NCBI RefSeq assembly: GCF_902499045.1
Contig: NZ_CABVPL010000056.1
Location: 1-49,960 of the forward strand
Direction: 5' to 3'
Source of the DNA: Burkholderia latens
GTDB taxonomy: Bacteria; Pseudomonadota; Gammaproteobacteria; Burkholderiales; Burkholderiaceae
DNA: 49,960 bases
A program made the translations under genes and the position numbers. Of the stretch, positions 16,914 to 26,362 are shown piece after piece (position 1 is the first letter of the stretch; each line of letters begins with the position of its first letter). The notes below the pieces were generated by a model. The model searched no databases. It worked only from the letters and a program-made list of their open reading frames with translations, and had not been told where the DNA came from.

Positions 16914-16963
16914 CGTCTCAACCGCACGAGACCGGCTGAGATGCCGCTGAGACGAACGTCTCA
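16914..16963. promoter_or_regulatory. candidate AcoR upstream activator sites
   Basis: Inverted repeats of one half-site: GTCTC/GAGAC with 8-bp spacing at 16915-16932, and TGAGACG-AA-CGTCTCA at 16948-16963, with a further TGAGAT between them. A lone CGTCTCA lies at 16776-16782. They sit 250-290 bp upstream of the sigma-54 promoter and about 95 bp before acoR, so they could serve activation and autoregulation. The assignment to AcoR is inference from position. Confidence 0.5.
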
Positions 16964-17055
16964 CGCCGCGCGCGTGCTGCGATGCAATGTGATCGGCACG
17001 GGCGGATGTGCTACAAGAACATCGAATTCCCCGCCGTACGGAACCGGAGCCGACC

Positions 17056-18972
17056 ATGCCCTATGCCGTTCCCCAGGCCCAGCACGCCGACCGTGTGCTC
17101 GGCGCGCTCGCAGGACGCCTGCCCGCGCCGGCGGATTCGGCGCGCCTGGTGTCATCGTGGCAGCGCTCGCTCGAGCGCTATGCGCTCGATCCCGCTTCGT
17201 CGATCGGCCCGCGCGTGCTGACGGCGGCCGAGCTGCGCGAGGTGCGCGACAAGGAGGAGGCGTTCCTGCGCGCATCGGGCCAATGCCTGACGCGCCTGCA
17301 CGACATGATTCGCGTAGCCGACTATTGCGTGATGCTGACCGATGCGCACGGCGTGACGATCGACTACCGGATCGATCGCGAGCGCCGCACCGACTTCCGC
17401 CACGCGGGGCTGCACATCGGCTCGTGCTGGTCGGAAAGCGAGGAAGGCACCTGCGGCGTCGCGAGCGTGCTGACCGATCTCGCGCCGATCACCGTGCACA
17501 AGACCGATCACTTCCGCGCGGCATTCACGACGCTCACCTGCAGCGCGGCGCCGATCTTCTCGCCGACCGGCGAACTGATCGGCGTGCTCGACGCATCGGC
17601 CGTGCAGTCGCCGGACAACCGCGACAGCCAGCGGCTCGTGTACCAGCTCGTGCGGCAGAGCGCGGCGCTGATCGAGGACGGCTATTTCGTGCACAGCACC
17701 GCGCAGCACTGGATATTGTTCGGTCATCCGAATCGTCACTACGTCGAGGCGCAGCCCGAATGGCTGATCGCGTTCGACGAATGCGGCAACATCGTCGCCG
17801 CGAACCGGCACGCGCGCGACGCGCTGCCCGCGCTGCGCGAACCGCGCCATATCGACGAAATCTTCGATGCGACCGAGATGCCGCTGCGCGACGCCGCGCG
17901 GCTCGATGCGATCGTCACGCTGCGGCTGCGCGCGACCGGCGCGCCGCTCTATGCGCGCTTGCGCGCGCCGCTACGGCGCGCGGGCCGCGACGCCGGCGCC
18001 GCATCGCGCCGGCCCGGCACCGCGCAGCGACACGTCGGCGCGCTGACGCCGTTCCTGCAGAGCAGCGATGCGCGCGTCGCGCAGCAGGCCGAGCTCGCGC
18101 TGCGCGTGGCGAGCAAGCGGCTGCCGATTCTCGTGCTGGGCGAAACCGGCGCGGGCAAGGAAGTCTTCGCGCGCGCGATCCACGATGCCGGTGCAAGGCG
18201 CGCGCGGCCGTTCGTCGCGGTCAACTGCGGCGCGCTGCCCGAGGCGCTGATCGAAAGCGAGCTGTTCGGCTACGCGGCCGGTGCGTTTACCGGTGCGCGC
18301 AAGCACGGCGCGCGCGGCAAGATCGCGCTCGCCGACGGCGGCACGCTGTTCCTCGACGAAATCGGCGACATGCCGCTCTCGCTGCAGACGCGGCTCCTGC
18401 GCGTGCTCGCCGACGGCGAGGTCGTGCCGCTCGGCAGCGATACGCCGGTGCGCGTCGATCTCGACGTGATCTGCGCGACACACCGCGATCTCGCGCGGAT
18501 GGTGGCCGACGGCACGTTCCGCGAGGATCTGTATTACCGGCTGAGCGGCGCGACGTTCGAGCTGCCGCCGCTGCGCGAGCGAGCGGACGTGCGCGACGTG
18601 ATCGCCGCCGTATTCGCCGAGGAAGCGCAGGCGACGGGCCACGTCCTCACGCTCGATGCGACGCTCGCCGAACAGCTCGCCGCGTATCCGTGGCCCGGCA
18701 ACGTGCGCCAGTTGCGCAACGTGCTCCGCTATGCGTGCGCGGTATGCGACGCCGCACGCGTGACGCGGCGCGACCTGCCGGCCGATCTCGCCGCGCAGCT
18801 CGGCGGTGGCCCGGCCGGCGTGCTGCCGGACGACGAACGCGGCCGCATCGTCGCGGCGCTCACCGCGCATCGGTGGCGGCCCGACGCGGCCGCGCAGGCG
18901 CTCGGCATCTCGCGCGCGACGCTGTACCGGCGGATCGCGAAGCACCGGATCGTCGCGCCGCATCGCGTCTGA
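17056..18972 (+). CDS. acoR: sigma-54-dependent transcriptional activator AcoR
   Basis: Enhancer-binding protein of 638 residues that would activate the divergent aco operon in response to acetoin. Domains in order: an N-terminal sensory region with a GAF-like part (about 80-200), a linker, a sigma-54 AAA+ domain with Walker A GETGAGKE near residue 362, the GAFTGA loop near 408 that contacts sigma-54, LFLDEIGD Walker B, and a Fis-type helix-turn-helix at the C-terminus ([16 protein letters not shown]). All motifs needed for activity are intact. ATG at 17056; an upstream in-frame start at 17008 is possible. It converges with the next minus-strand gene. Confidence 0.93.
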   Translation: MPYAVPQAQHADRVLGALAGRLPAPADSARLVSSWQRSLERYALDPASSIGPRVLTAAELREVRDKEEAFLRASGQCLTRLHDMIRVADYCVMLTDAHGVTIDYRIDRERRTDFRHAGLHIGSCWSESEEGTCGVASVLTDLAPITVHKTDHFRAAFTTLTCSAAPIFSPTGELIGVLDASAVQSPDNRDSQRLVYQLVRQSAALIEDGYFVHSTAQHWILFGHPNRHYVEAQPEWLIAFDECGNIVAANRHARDALPALREPRHIDEIFDATEMPLRDAARLDAIVTLRLRATGAPLYARLRAPLRRAGRDAGAASRRPGTAQRHVGALTPFLQSSDARVAQQAELALRVASKRLPILVLGETGAGKEVFARAIHDAGARRARPFVAVNCGALPEALIESELFGYAAGAFTGARKHGARGKIALADGGTLFLDEIGDMPLSLQTRLLRVLADGEVVPLGSDTPVRVDLDVICATHRDLARMVADGTFREDLYYRLSGATFELPPLRERADVRDVIAAVFAEEAQATGHVLTLDATLAEQLAAYPWPGNVRQLRNVLRYACAVCDAARVTRRDLPADLAAQLGGGPAGVLPDDERGRIVAALTAHRWRPDAAAQALGISRATLYRRIAKHRIVAPHRV

Positions 18973-19000
18973 TGCATCGGGTGCGCCGGCACGCGTCGCG

Positions 19001-19459
19001 TCACGCCGCGTGCGCGACCTCGCCGGCCGTGCCGCCACCGTCGCCGCTGCCGTCGCCGCCGCCGTCGCCGGCTGCCGCATCGCGCCGCGTGAACACTTCA
19101 TGCGCGGCGAACAGCGCGTTGAGCGCAGCCGGCATCCCTGCATACACGGCCATCTGCATGAAGACTTCGACGATCTCGTCGCGCGTGCAGCCGACGTTCA
19201 GCGCGGCCTCGATATGCACCTTCAGTTGCGGCTGCGCATTGCCGAGCGCGGCCAGCGCGGCGATCGTCGCGATTTCGCGCGCTTTCAGGTCGAGCTGCGG
19301 CCGGCTGTAGATGTCGCCGAACGCGAATTCGACGAGCAGACGCCCGAAATCCGGCGCGATCGGCGCCAGCGACGCGATCACGCGTTCACCTGCTTCTCCG
19401 TCGATTTCCTTCAGCTTGTTCCAGCCGCGCGTGTAGCGGTCTTCAACGAGTCGTTCCAT
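19001..19459 (-). CDS. carboxymuconolactone decarboxylase family protein
   Basis: Protein of 152 residues with a carboxymuconolactone decarboxylase/AhpD-like domain (LKAREIATIAALAALGNAQPQLKVHIEAALNVGCTRDEIVEVFMQ). It has a single cysteine in the GCTRDEI segment rather than the CXXC pair of AhpD, so peroxidase-type activity is doubtful. The C-terminus from about residue 130 is a Gly/Asp-rich tail (DGGGDGSGDGGG) that looks disordered. ATG at 19457-19459 lies inside the end of the MerR gene (17-base overlap), so they are coupled. Pairs of a MerR regulator with such a gene are known, for example around AdhR of Bacillus subtilis, in the aldehyde stress response; the substrate here is unknown. Confidence 0.85.
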   Translation of the reverse strand: MERLVEDRYTRGWNKLKEIDGEAGERVIASLAPIAPDFGRLLVEFAFGDIYSRPQLDLKAREIATIAALAALGNAQPQLKVHIEAALNVGCTRDEIVEVFMQMAVYAGMPAALNALFAAHEVFTRRDAAAGDGGGDGSGDGGGTAGEVAHAA

Positions 19460-19904
19460 GGTGTCCGTCCTGTTCCGGGGATGATTGAGAAAAGTTCGCC
19501 CGTCGTTCCGTCTCGCGCGCCTGCGTCTCGTAGTACGTGATCTTGTCGCCGATCGCGTCGAGGCTTGCCTGCAATTCCGCGATGTGCGCACGCACCGCAT
19601 CGCGATGCGCGGCCAGCAAGTCGCGCCGCGCACCGAACGTCGACTCGCCCTGCGCGCGCAGCGCCGCAAACTGCTGCATCTGCGCGATCGGCATGCCGGT
19701 CGCCTTCAGGCGCATCACGAAGGCGAGCCAGTCAAGGTCGGCCGGCGCATAGAGCCGGTGCCCGGCCGCCGTGCGCGAGATCGCGCGCAGCAACCCGGCC
19801 TGCTCGTAGTACCGCAGCGTATGGGTCGACACGCCGGTCTGTTCGGCGACTTGTCCGATCGTCAGCGGACCGGCGGCAGCAGGGGCGGATACGGTTTTCG
19901 ACAT
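19443..19904 (-). CDS. MerR family regulator (AdhR/NmlR-like)
   Basis: Regulator of 153 residues with a MerR winged helix-turn-helix (LTIGQVAEQTGVSTHTLRYYEQAGLL, then AGHRLYAPADLDWLAFVMRLKATGM) and a C-terminal coiled coil ending near residue 130. No cysteine is present, which rules out a simple thiol or metal switch. Its promoter carries a typical MerR operator (19914-19944), so autoregulation of this gene and the overlapping decarboxylase-like gene is likely. The -10 box ends only 10 bases before the ATG at 19902-19904, which suggests a leaderless or nearly leaderless mRNA, and no Shine-Dalgarno is present. Confidence 0.87.
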   Translation of the reverse strand: MSKTVSAPAAAGPLTIGQVAEQTGVSTHTLRYYEQAGLLRAISRTAAGHRLYAPADLDWLAFVMRLKATGMPIAQMQQFAALRAQGESTFGARRDLLAAHRDAVRAHIAELQASLDAIGDKITYYETQARETERRANFSQSSPEQDGHHGTTR

Positions 19905-19913
19905 GGCAGGAAC

Positions 19914-19944
19914 AGGTTAGGAGTTAGAGTTCACTCTAAGTCAA
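19914..19944 (-). promoter_or_regulatory. MerR-type promoter with dyad operator
   Basis: Minus strand: -35 TTGACT (19939-19944), a 19-bp spacer, -10 TAACCT (19914-19919). The spacer contains TTAGAGTGAACTCTAA (19924-19939), a 16-bp dyad. A 19-bp spacer with a central dyad is the hallmark of MerR-activated promoters. Confidence 0.8.
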
Positions 19945-20178
19945 GCATTGTCGAACGGCCAGTGCCGCGACATCCGCCGACACCGTAAAGAATCGTCAAA
20001 ATCGCCGCCGCGCACGGCTTTCCGTCTTTACAGCGACGCAAGCCTTCAGCAAGATTCGGTCAGCCCGTCTCAAAAAGGGCACGCATTTGTCCTATGCTTA
20101 ACGGCGACGCCCGGCCACGTCGCGCGCCGCCGTCCGTTGCAACAGCCATTCATCCGTCAGAACCAGGGAGCCTGCGCC

Positions 20179-20790
20179 ATGCTGAAAAAGCTGCTGATGC
20201 TGTTCGTCGCGTTATCGCTGTCGCTTGCCGCCGGCCTCGCCGCGGCCGTCGACGTCAACACGGCCGATCAGGCCGCGCTCGAATCGGTGAAGGGCCTCGG
20301 GCCCGTGAAGTCGAAGGCGATCATCGACGAGCGCACCAAGAACGGCCCGTTCAAGGACGCGGACGATCTCGCGAACCGCGTGAAGGGTCTCGGCACGAAG
20401 TCGGTCGGGCATCTCGAGGAAAACGGCCTGACGATCGGCGGCTCGTCGGCGCCGCCGAAGGGCGTGAAGCTGTCGAAGCCGGCCGCGACGACGTCGGCCA
20501 CCACGTCGGCCGGCACGGCCGCACCGTCCACGTCGACGACCGCGACGGCCGGCACGACGGCAACGGCACCGGCGACGACGGCGAGCGCGCCGGAAGCCGC
20601 ATCCAAGCCGGCCAAGAGCAAGCGCGCGTCGAAGAAGGAAAAGGCGGCCGCAGCCGCGGCGGCATCCGCCGACGCCGGCGCAGGCGCCAGCGCACCGGCC
20701 GCGGCGTCGTCGACGAAGGCGGCCAAGGGTTCGAAGAAGAAGAGCAAGAAGGACAAGGCAGCCTCCGCCGCCGCGGCGTCGGGCGCCTGA
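20179..20790 (+). CDS. exported helix-hairpin-helix protein (ComEA-like) with basic Ala/Lys-rich tail
   Basis: Protein of 203 residues. A signal peptide covers about residues 1-23 (KKLLMLFVALSLSLAAGLAAA), so it is probably periplasmic. Residues 24-90 hold a helix-hairpin-helix domain of the ComEA type (DVNTADQAALESVKGLGPVKSKAI, RVKGLGTKSV), which binds DNA without sequence preference. The remaining 110 residues are low complexity: a Thr/Ala/Ser stretch, then Lys-rich blocks (KSKRASKKEKAA, KGSKKKSKKDKAA) resembling a histone H1 tail. ComEA proteins pull DNA into the periplasm in natural transformation; such a role here is inference. The promoter is not obvious. Confidence 0.85.
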   Translation: MLKKLLMLFVALSLSLAAGLAAAVDVNTADQAALESVKGLGPVKSKAIIDERTKNGPFKDADDLANRVKGLGTKSVGHLEENGLTIGGSSAPPKGVKLSKPAATTSATTSAGTAAPSTSTTATAGTTATAPATTASAPEAASKPAKSKRASKKEKAAAAAAASADAGAGASAPAAASSTKAAKGSKKKSKKDKAASAAAASGA

Positions 20791-20876
20791 TGTGCGCCGC
20801 GCGCGACGACATGCGCGCGGCATTCGATCAACGGGCGCCGACGTTGCGGCGCCCTTTTCAGTGAAGGTGAAGAACC

Positions 20877-21308
20877 ATGGGTCTCCTCGACATCGTCGGC
20901 GGTCTGATCGGCGGCCAGGCCGGCGGCAACTCGCAAAGCGCGCTGATCACGACCGCGCTCGAATTCATCAACAACCAGCCGGGCGGCCTGAACGGGCTGA
21001 TCGAGAAGTTCAAGGCCGGCGGCGCAGGCGAGATCATCGGCTCGTGGGTCGGCACCGGCGAAAACCAGCCGATCTCGCCGGACACGCTGCAGAACGTGCT
21101 CGGCTCGGACGTGGTCGGCTCGCTCGCGAGCAAGGTCGGCATCGATCCGGCACAGGCTTCGTCGATCCTCGCGCAGGTGCTGCCGCACGTCGTCAACGGC
21201 GCGACGCCGAATGGCGAAGTGCCGGCCGGCGGCCAGGTCGACACGTCGAACGTGCTGGGCGCGCTCACGCAACTCGCCGGCATGTTCGGCGGCAACAAGC
21301 AGGCGTAA
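20877..21308 (+). CDS. YidB family protein (DUF937)
   Basis: Small protein of 143 residues, MGLLDIVGGLIGGQAGG at the N-terminus, Gly-rich, with the NVLGSDVVGSLASKVGIDPAQAS segment characteristic of the YidB/DUF937 family. No signal peptide or membrane helix is seen. The function of the family is unknown. It starts 86 bases after the helix-hairpin-helix gene, with GAAGGTGAAG upstream of the ATG, and is followed by a terminator, so it may be the last gene of a two-gene unit. Confidence 0.85.
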   Translation: MGLLDIVGGLIGGQAGGNSQSALITTALEFINNQPGGLNGLIEKFKAGGAGEIIGSWVGTGENQPISPDTLQNVLGSDVVGSLASKVGIDPAQASSILAQVLPHVVNGATPNGEVPAGGQVDTSNVLGALTQLAGMFGGNKQA

Positions 21309-21364
21309 GCCCCGCACCGCGCAGGCCGGCGATCCGCTCGACGGTTTTCGGCCGGCCCATATGC

Positions 21365-21397
21365 AAACACCCCGCGTGAAGCGGGGTGTTTGTTTTT
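21365..21397 (+). terminator. intrinsic terminator after the YidB gene
   Basis: AAACACCCCGC pairs with GCGGGGTGTTT across five bases, followed by GTTTTT. It separates the YidB gene from the convergent clpB gene; on the minus strand the T-run is weak, so it chiefly serves the plus strand. Confidence 0.85.
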
Positions 21398-21439
21398 GCG
21401 CGCCCGGCGCGAGCCGGGCGTGCGGCCGGGCAGCGGCGA

Positions 21440-24037
<2,598 letters not shown>

Positions 24038-24071
24038 TGAGTGAGACCTCCAATTTTCGATTACCACCAAG

Positions 24072-24097
24072 ATGAGGATGGTTATACGGGTTTCAAG
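24072..24097 (-). promoter_or_regulatory. sigma-32 (heat-shock) promoter of clpB
   Basis: Minus strand CTTGAA (24092-24097), 14-bp spacer, then CCTCATCT at the -10 (starting at 24077), a close match to the sigma-32 consensus CTTGAA-N13-14-CCCCATNT. It is 35 bases upstream of the clpB ATG. Confidence 0.8.
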
Positions 24098-24193
24098 CGG
24101 AATTCCGGTCGATTCAGCGCAAAAGTCGGCAGACGACGACGCAGCAGCCCGCACGGGCCGCTGCTGCAGGAAGATCGGTGCGGCGCCGGCGCG

Positions 24194-24706
24194 TCAGGCC
24201 TTCGACGATGCTTCGGCAGACGCCGCGGCATCGCCGCCAGACGGCTCGGCCTGCACGGGCACGACCGGACGGATACCCAGCAGCGCGATGAGCGGCGACG
24301 CGGGCACCGTCAACTCGCCGAGCGTATGACGGTCGAGTTCCGCGAAGAACGCATCGCGCGCGGCGGCCAGCACGCCCTTCAGACGACACTGCGGCTCGAT
24401 CACGCAGCGGCGCGACTCGCCGTCGGCCGCAAAGCAGCCGACCAGCGCGAAATCGTTCTCGGTCGCGCGCACCACCTGGCCGACGGTCAGCTTCAGCGAA
24501 TGCGGGAACAGCCGCAGCCCGCCGTTGCGGCCGCGAACGGTATCGACCCAGCCGAGCTCGCCGAGCTGCTGGACGACTTTCATCAGATGGTTCTTCGAGA
24601 TACCGTAGGCGTCCGAGATCTCCTGGATCGTCGCGAGCCCCTCGCCGCGCACCGCGAGGTACAGCATCACGCGCAGCGAGTAGTCGGTGTAGTCGGTGAG
24701 TCTCAT
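24194..24706 (-). CDS. nsrR: Rrf2 family regulator, NsrR-like nitric oxide sensor
   Basis: Repressor of 170 residues with the Rrf2 winged helix (MRLTDYTDYSLRVMLYLAVR, SKNHLMKVVQQLGELGWV) and three conserved cysteines at 91, 101 and 107 ending in PQCRLK, the iron-sulfur ligand pattern of NsrR. The first cysteine spacing (nine residues) is longer than in E. coli NsrR. NsrR releases DNA when nitric oxide attacks its cluster. The divergent neighbour is a truncated hemoglobin and a candidate NsrR site lies between them, which supports the call. A 65-residue C-terminal stretch after the cysteines, ending Ala/Ser-rich, is partly of low complexity. ATG at 24704-24706. Confidence 0.82.
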   Translation of the reverse strand: MRLTDYTDYSLRVMLYLAVRGEGLATIQEISDAYGISKNHLMKVVQQLGELGWVDTVRGRNGGLRLFPHSLKLTVGQVVRATENDFALVGCFAADGESRRCVIEPQCRLKGVLAAARDAFFAELDRHTLGELTVPASPLIALLGIRPVVPVQAEPSGGDAAASAEASSKA

Positions 24707-24802
24707 GAGCGGATACGGAAAATGGTCGATCGTGTCCCGATTACAGACCGGGTCAATCGGGATGCGCGCCGGCCGGTTGTCGGACCGTCTGACGGCACCG
24801 GG

Positions 24803-24849
24803 TTGCCGGGATGGGCTGAGCGCAATAAGATGCAGGTCGCCTACACATT
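24803..24849 (+). promoter_or_regulatory. truncated-hemoglobin promoter with candidate NsrR operator
   Basis: TTGCCG (24803-24808), 17-bp spacer, TAAGAT (24826-24831) make a sigma-70 type promoter. Overlapping its -10 is a 23-bp imperfect palindrome (24827-24849): AAGATGCA, seven bases, TACACATT, against the NsrR consensus AAGATGYA-N7-TRCATCTT (14 of 16 arm positions). Binding there would block transcription of the downstream gene. Confidence 0.6.
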
Positions 24850-24978
24850 TTTCAGGCATGGGTGGACGCTATTTTGCGTCAAAATCCGGCCGGCGTCCTG
24901 CGCATTGCCCGCACGACGGTTCCACCGGCACGTCGCCGACGCGTCGCCCATGCTCGGATTTACCCGGCCCTTTTTGCC

Positions 24979-25539
24979 ATGACCGCCCTGCCCGCCTCGC
25001 CCGACACCGCACCGGCCCGCCCCCGCGACGCCGAACCCACCGAAGACAACATCCGCGGCCTCGTGTACGCGTTTTACGAGCGCGTGCGCGCCGATCCGCT
25101 GCTCGGGCCCGTGTTCGACGCGAAACTCGACGGCCGCTGGGACGACCATCTGCCGAAGATGGTCAGCTTCTGGTCGAGCCTCGTGCTCGGCACCAAGGGC
25201 TATCGCGGCAACGTGCAGCAGGCGCACCAGCCGCTCGACGGGATCGAGCCCGCGCACTTCAGCCGCTGGCTGTCGCTGTTCCTGAAGACCGTCGAGGGCC
25301 GTTACGAGCCGGCCGCGGCCGTCCGGTTCATGGAGCCCGCGCTGCGGATCGCGCAGAGCCTGCAGCTGAGCCGTTTCGGCTGGGATTATCAGATTCCGCC
25401 CGAGCAGCAGGCGCTGCTCGACGCGATCGCGCCGCGCCGGCGCGACGCGGGCGACGATCCGCATGCGCTGCCGTCGCGCGCGCGCGGCGAGCCGTTTCCG
25501 ACCAAGATCATCGGCCGCGGCGTCGATTCGGACGCGTAA
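24979..25539 (+). CDS. group III truncated hemoglobin
   Basis: Small heme protein of 186 residues. After an Ala/Pro-rich N-terminal stretch of 20 residues, the globin core runs from EDNIRGLVYAFYERVRADPLLGPVF through FWSSLVLG and QAHQPLDGIEPAHFSRWLSLF; His83 in QAHQPL is the candidate heme ligand. Such proteins (for example Ctb of Campylobacter) are linked to nitrosative stress. Start at the ATG 24979 is provisional since no Shine-Dalgarno is seen and the frame continues upstream to a GTG at 24862. The divergent NsrR-like gene and an NsrR-type site over the promoter argue for nitric-oxide induced expression. Confidence 0.82.
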   Translation: MTALPASPDTAPARPRDAEPTEDNIRGLVYAFYERVRADPLLGPVFDAKLDGRWDDHLPKMVSFWSSLVLGTKGYRGNVQQAHQPLDGIEPAHFSRWLSLFLKTVEGRYEPAAAVRFMEPALRIAQSLQLSRFGWDYQIPPEQQALLDAIAPRRRDAGDDPHALPSRARGEPFPTKIIGRGVDSDA

Positions 25540-25599
25540 CGCCGTGCATCGCGGCACGTGCGCGCCGCGGCGCAGCGTCGCCCCCCACGCATGCCGCGC

Positions 25600-26076
25600 T
25601 CAACGCCGCGTGTTGCCGGATTCGACGCCCCAGCGCGCGAGCGCCGCATCGTCGGTGCTGCGCGCATCGACCCAACGCTCGCCGTCCGGCGTCGTTTCCT
25701 TCTTCCAGAACGGCGCCTCGGTTTTCAGGTAGTCCATCACGAACTCGCACGACGCGAACGCGTCGCCGCGATGCGACGCGACGGTCGCGACCATCACGAT
25801 CTGGTCGAGCGGCAGCAGCCGGCCGACCCGGTGCACGATCGCGACGTCGATCCCGGGCCAGCGCCGGCCGGCCTCGGCGGCGATCTTCTCGAGCGCCTTC
25901 TCGGTCATCCCCGGGTAGTGCTCGAGCTCCATCGCGGCGACCGAATCGCCTTCGTTCAGGTCACGCACCGTGCCGACGAAGCACGCGACCGCGCCGATCT
26001 TCGGATTGCGCGCGCGCAATGCCGCGACTTCGGCGCTCAGGTCGAAATCGTCGGTCTGTACTCGTACGGTTGCCAT
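25600..26076 (-). CDS. moaE: molybdopterin synthase catalytic subunit
   Basis: Large subunit of molybdopterin synthase, which with MoaD adds the dithiolene sulfurs to cyclic pyranopterin. The 158-residue protein shows the family motifs: GAVACFVGTVRD, MELEHYPGMTEK, HRVGRL and the catalytic lysine segment DYLKTEAPFWKKE. It is the last gene of a moeA-moaD-moaE unit, 10 bases after moaD. Confidence 0.95.
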   Translation of the reverse strand: MATVRVQTDDFDLSAEVAALRARNPKIGAVACFVGTVRDLNEGDSVAAMELEHYPGMTEKALEKIAAEAGRRWPGIDVAIVHRVGRLLPLDQIVMVATVASHRGDAFASCEFVMDYLKTEAPFWKKETTPDGERWVDARSTDDAALARWGVESGNTRR

Positions 26077-26086
26077 CGCGCGTCTC

Positions 26087-26344
26087 TCAGCCGCCCGTCA
26101 CCGGCGGAAAGAACGCGACCTCGCAACCGTCGGTGAGCCGCGTGCCGGGATCGGTCATCTCGTGGTTGCACGCCATACGCAGCGCGCGCCCTTCGGCGAG
26201 CGTCTCGGCCCACGCGCCGCCGCGCAGGCGCAGCCACGCGCGCACGTCGCCGACGGTCGTCACGCCGTCCGGCACGTCGGCCTGCTCGTCGGACACGCCG
26301 AGCGCCTCGCGCACGCTTGCAAAGAATTTCAGCTGAATCTTCAT
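26087..26344 (-). CDS. moaD: molybdopterin synthase sulfur carrier subunit
   Basis: Ubiquitin-like sulfur carrier of 85 residues ending in the required Gly-Gly (PPVTGG), which is thiocarboxylated and inserted into MoaE. The N-terminus IQLKFFASVREALG and the PP before the terminal GG are typical. The gene lies 18 bases after moeA and 10 bases before moaE. Confidence 0.94.
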   Translation of the reverse strand: MKIQLKFFASVREALGVSDEQADVPDGVTTVGDVRAWLRLRGGAWAETLAEGRALRMACNHEMTDPGTRLTDGCEVAFFPPVTGG

Positions 26345-26362
26345 AGTCGGGAAGCCGTCGCG

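Larger units (their letters stand above)
16532..17055. promoter_or_regulatory. divergent control region between acoX and acoR
   Basis: A 524-base gene-free region. It holds the minus-strand sigma-54 promoter at 16653-16668, several TGAGAC/GTCTCA half-sites at 16776-16782, 16914-16932 and 16948-16963, and for acoR a weak plus-strand extended -10 (TACAAG at 17012-17017, preceded by TG). The region seems wholly regulatory; frames open in it are spurious. Confidence 0.7.

Noticed and set aside
20461-20790. Tandem DNA repeat or phase-variable tract in the Ala/Lys-rich tail
   Set aside because: The protein is repetitive in composition but the codons vary and no exact DNA repeat unit of uniform length is seen.
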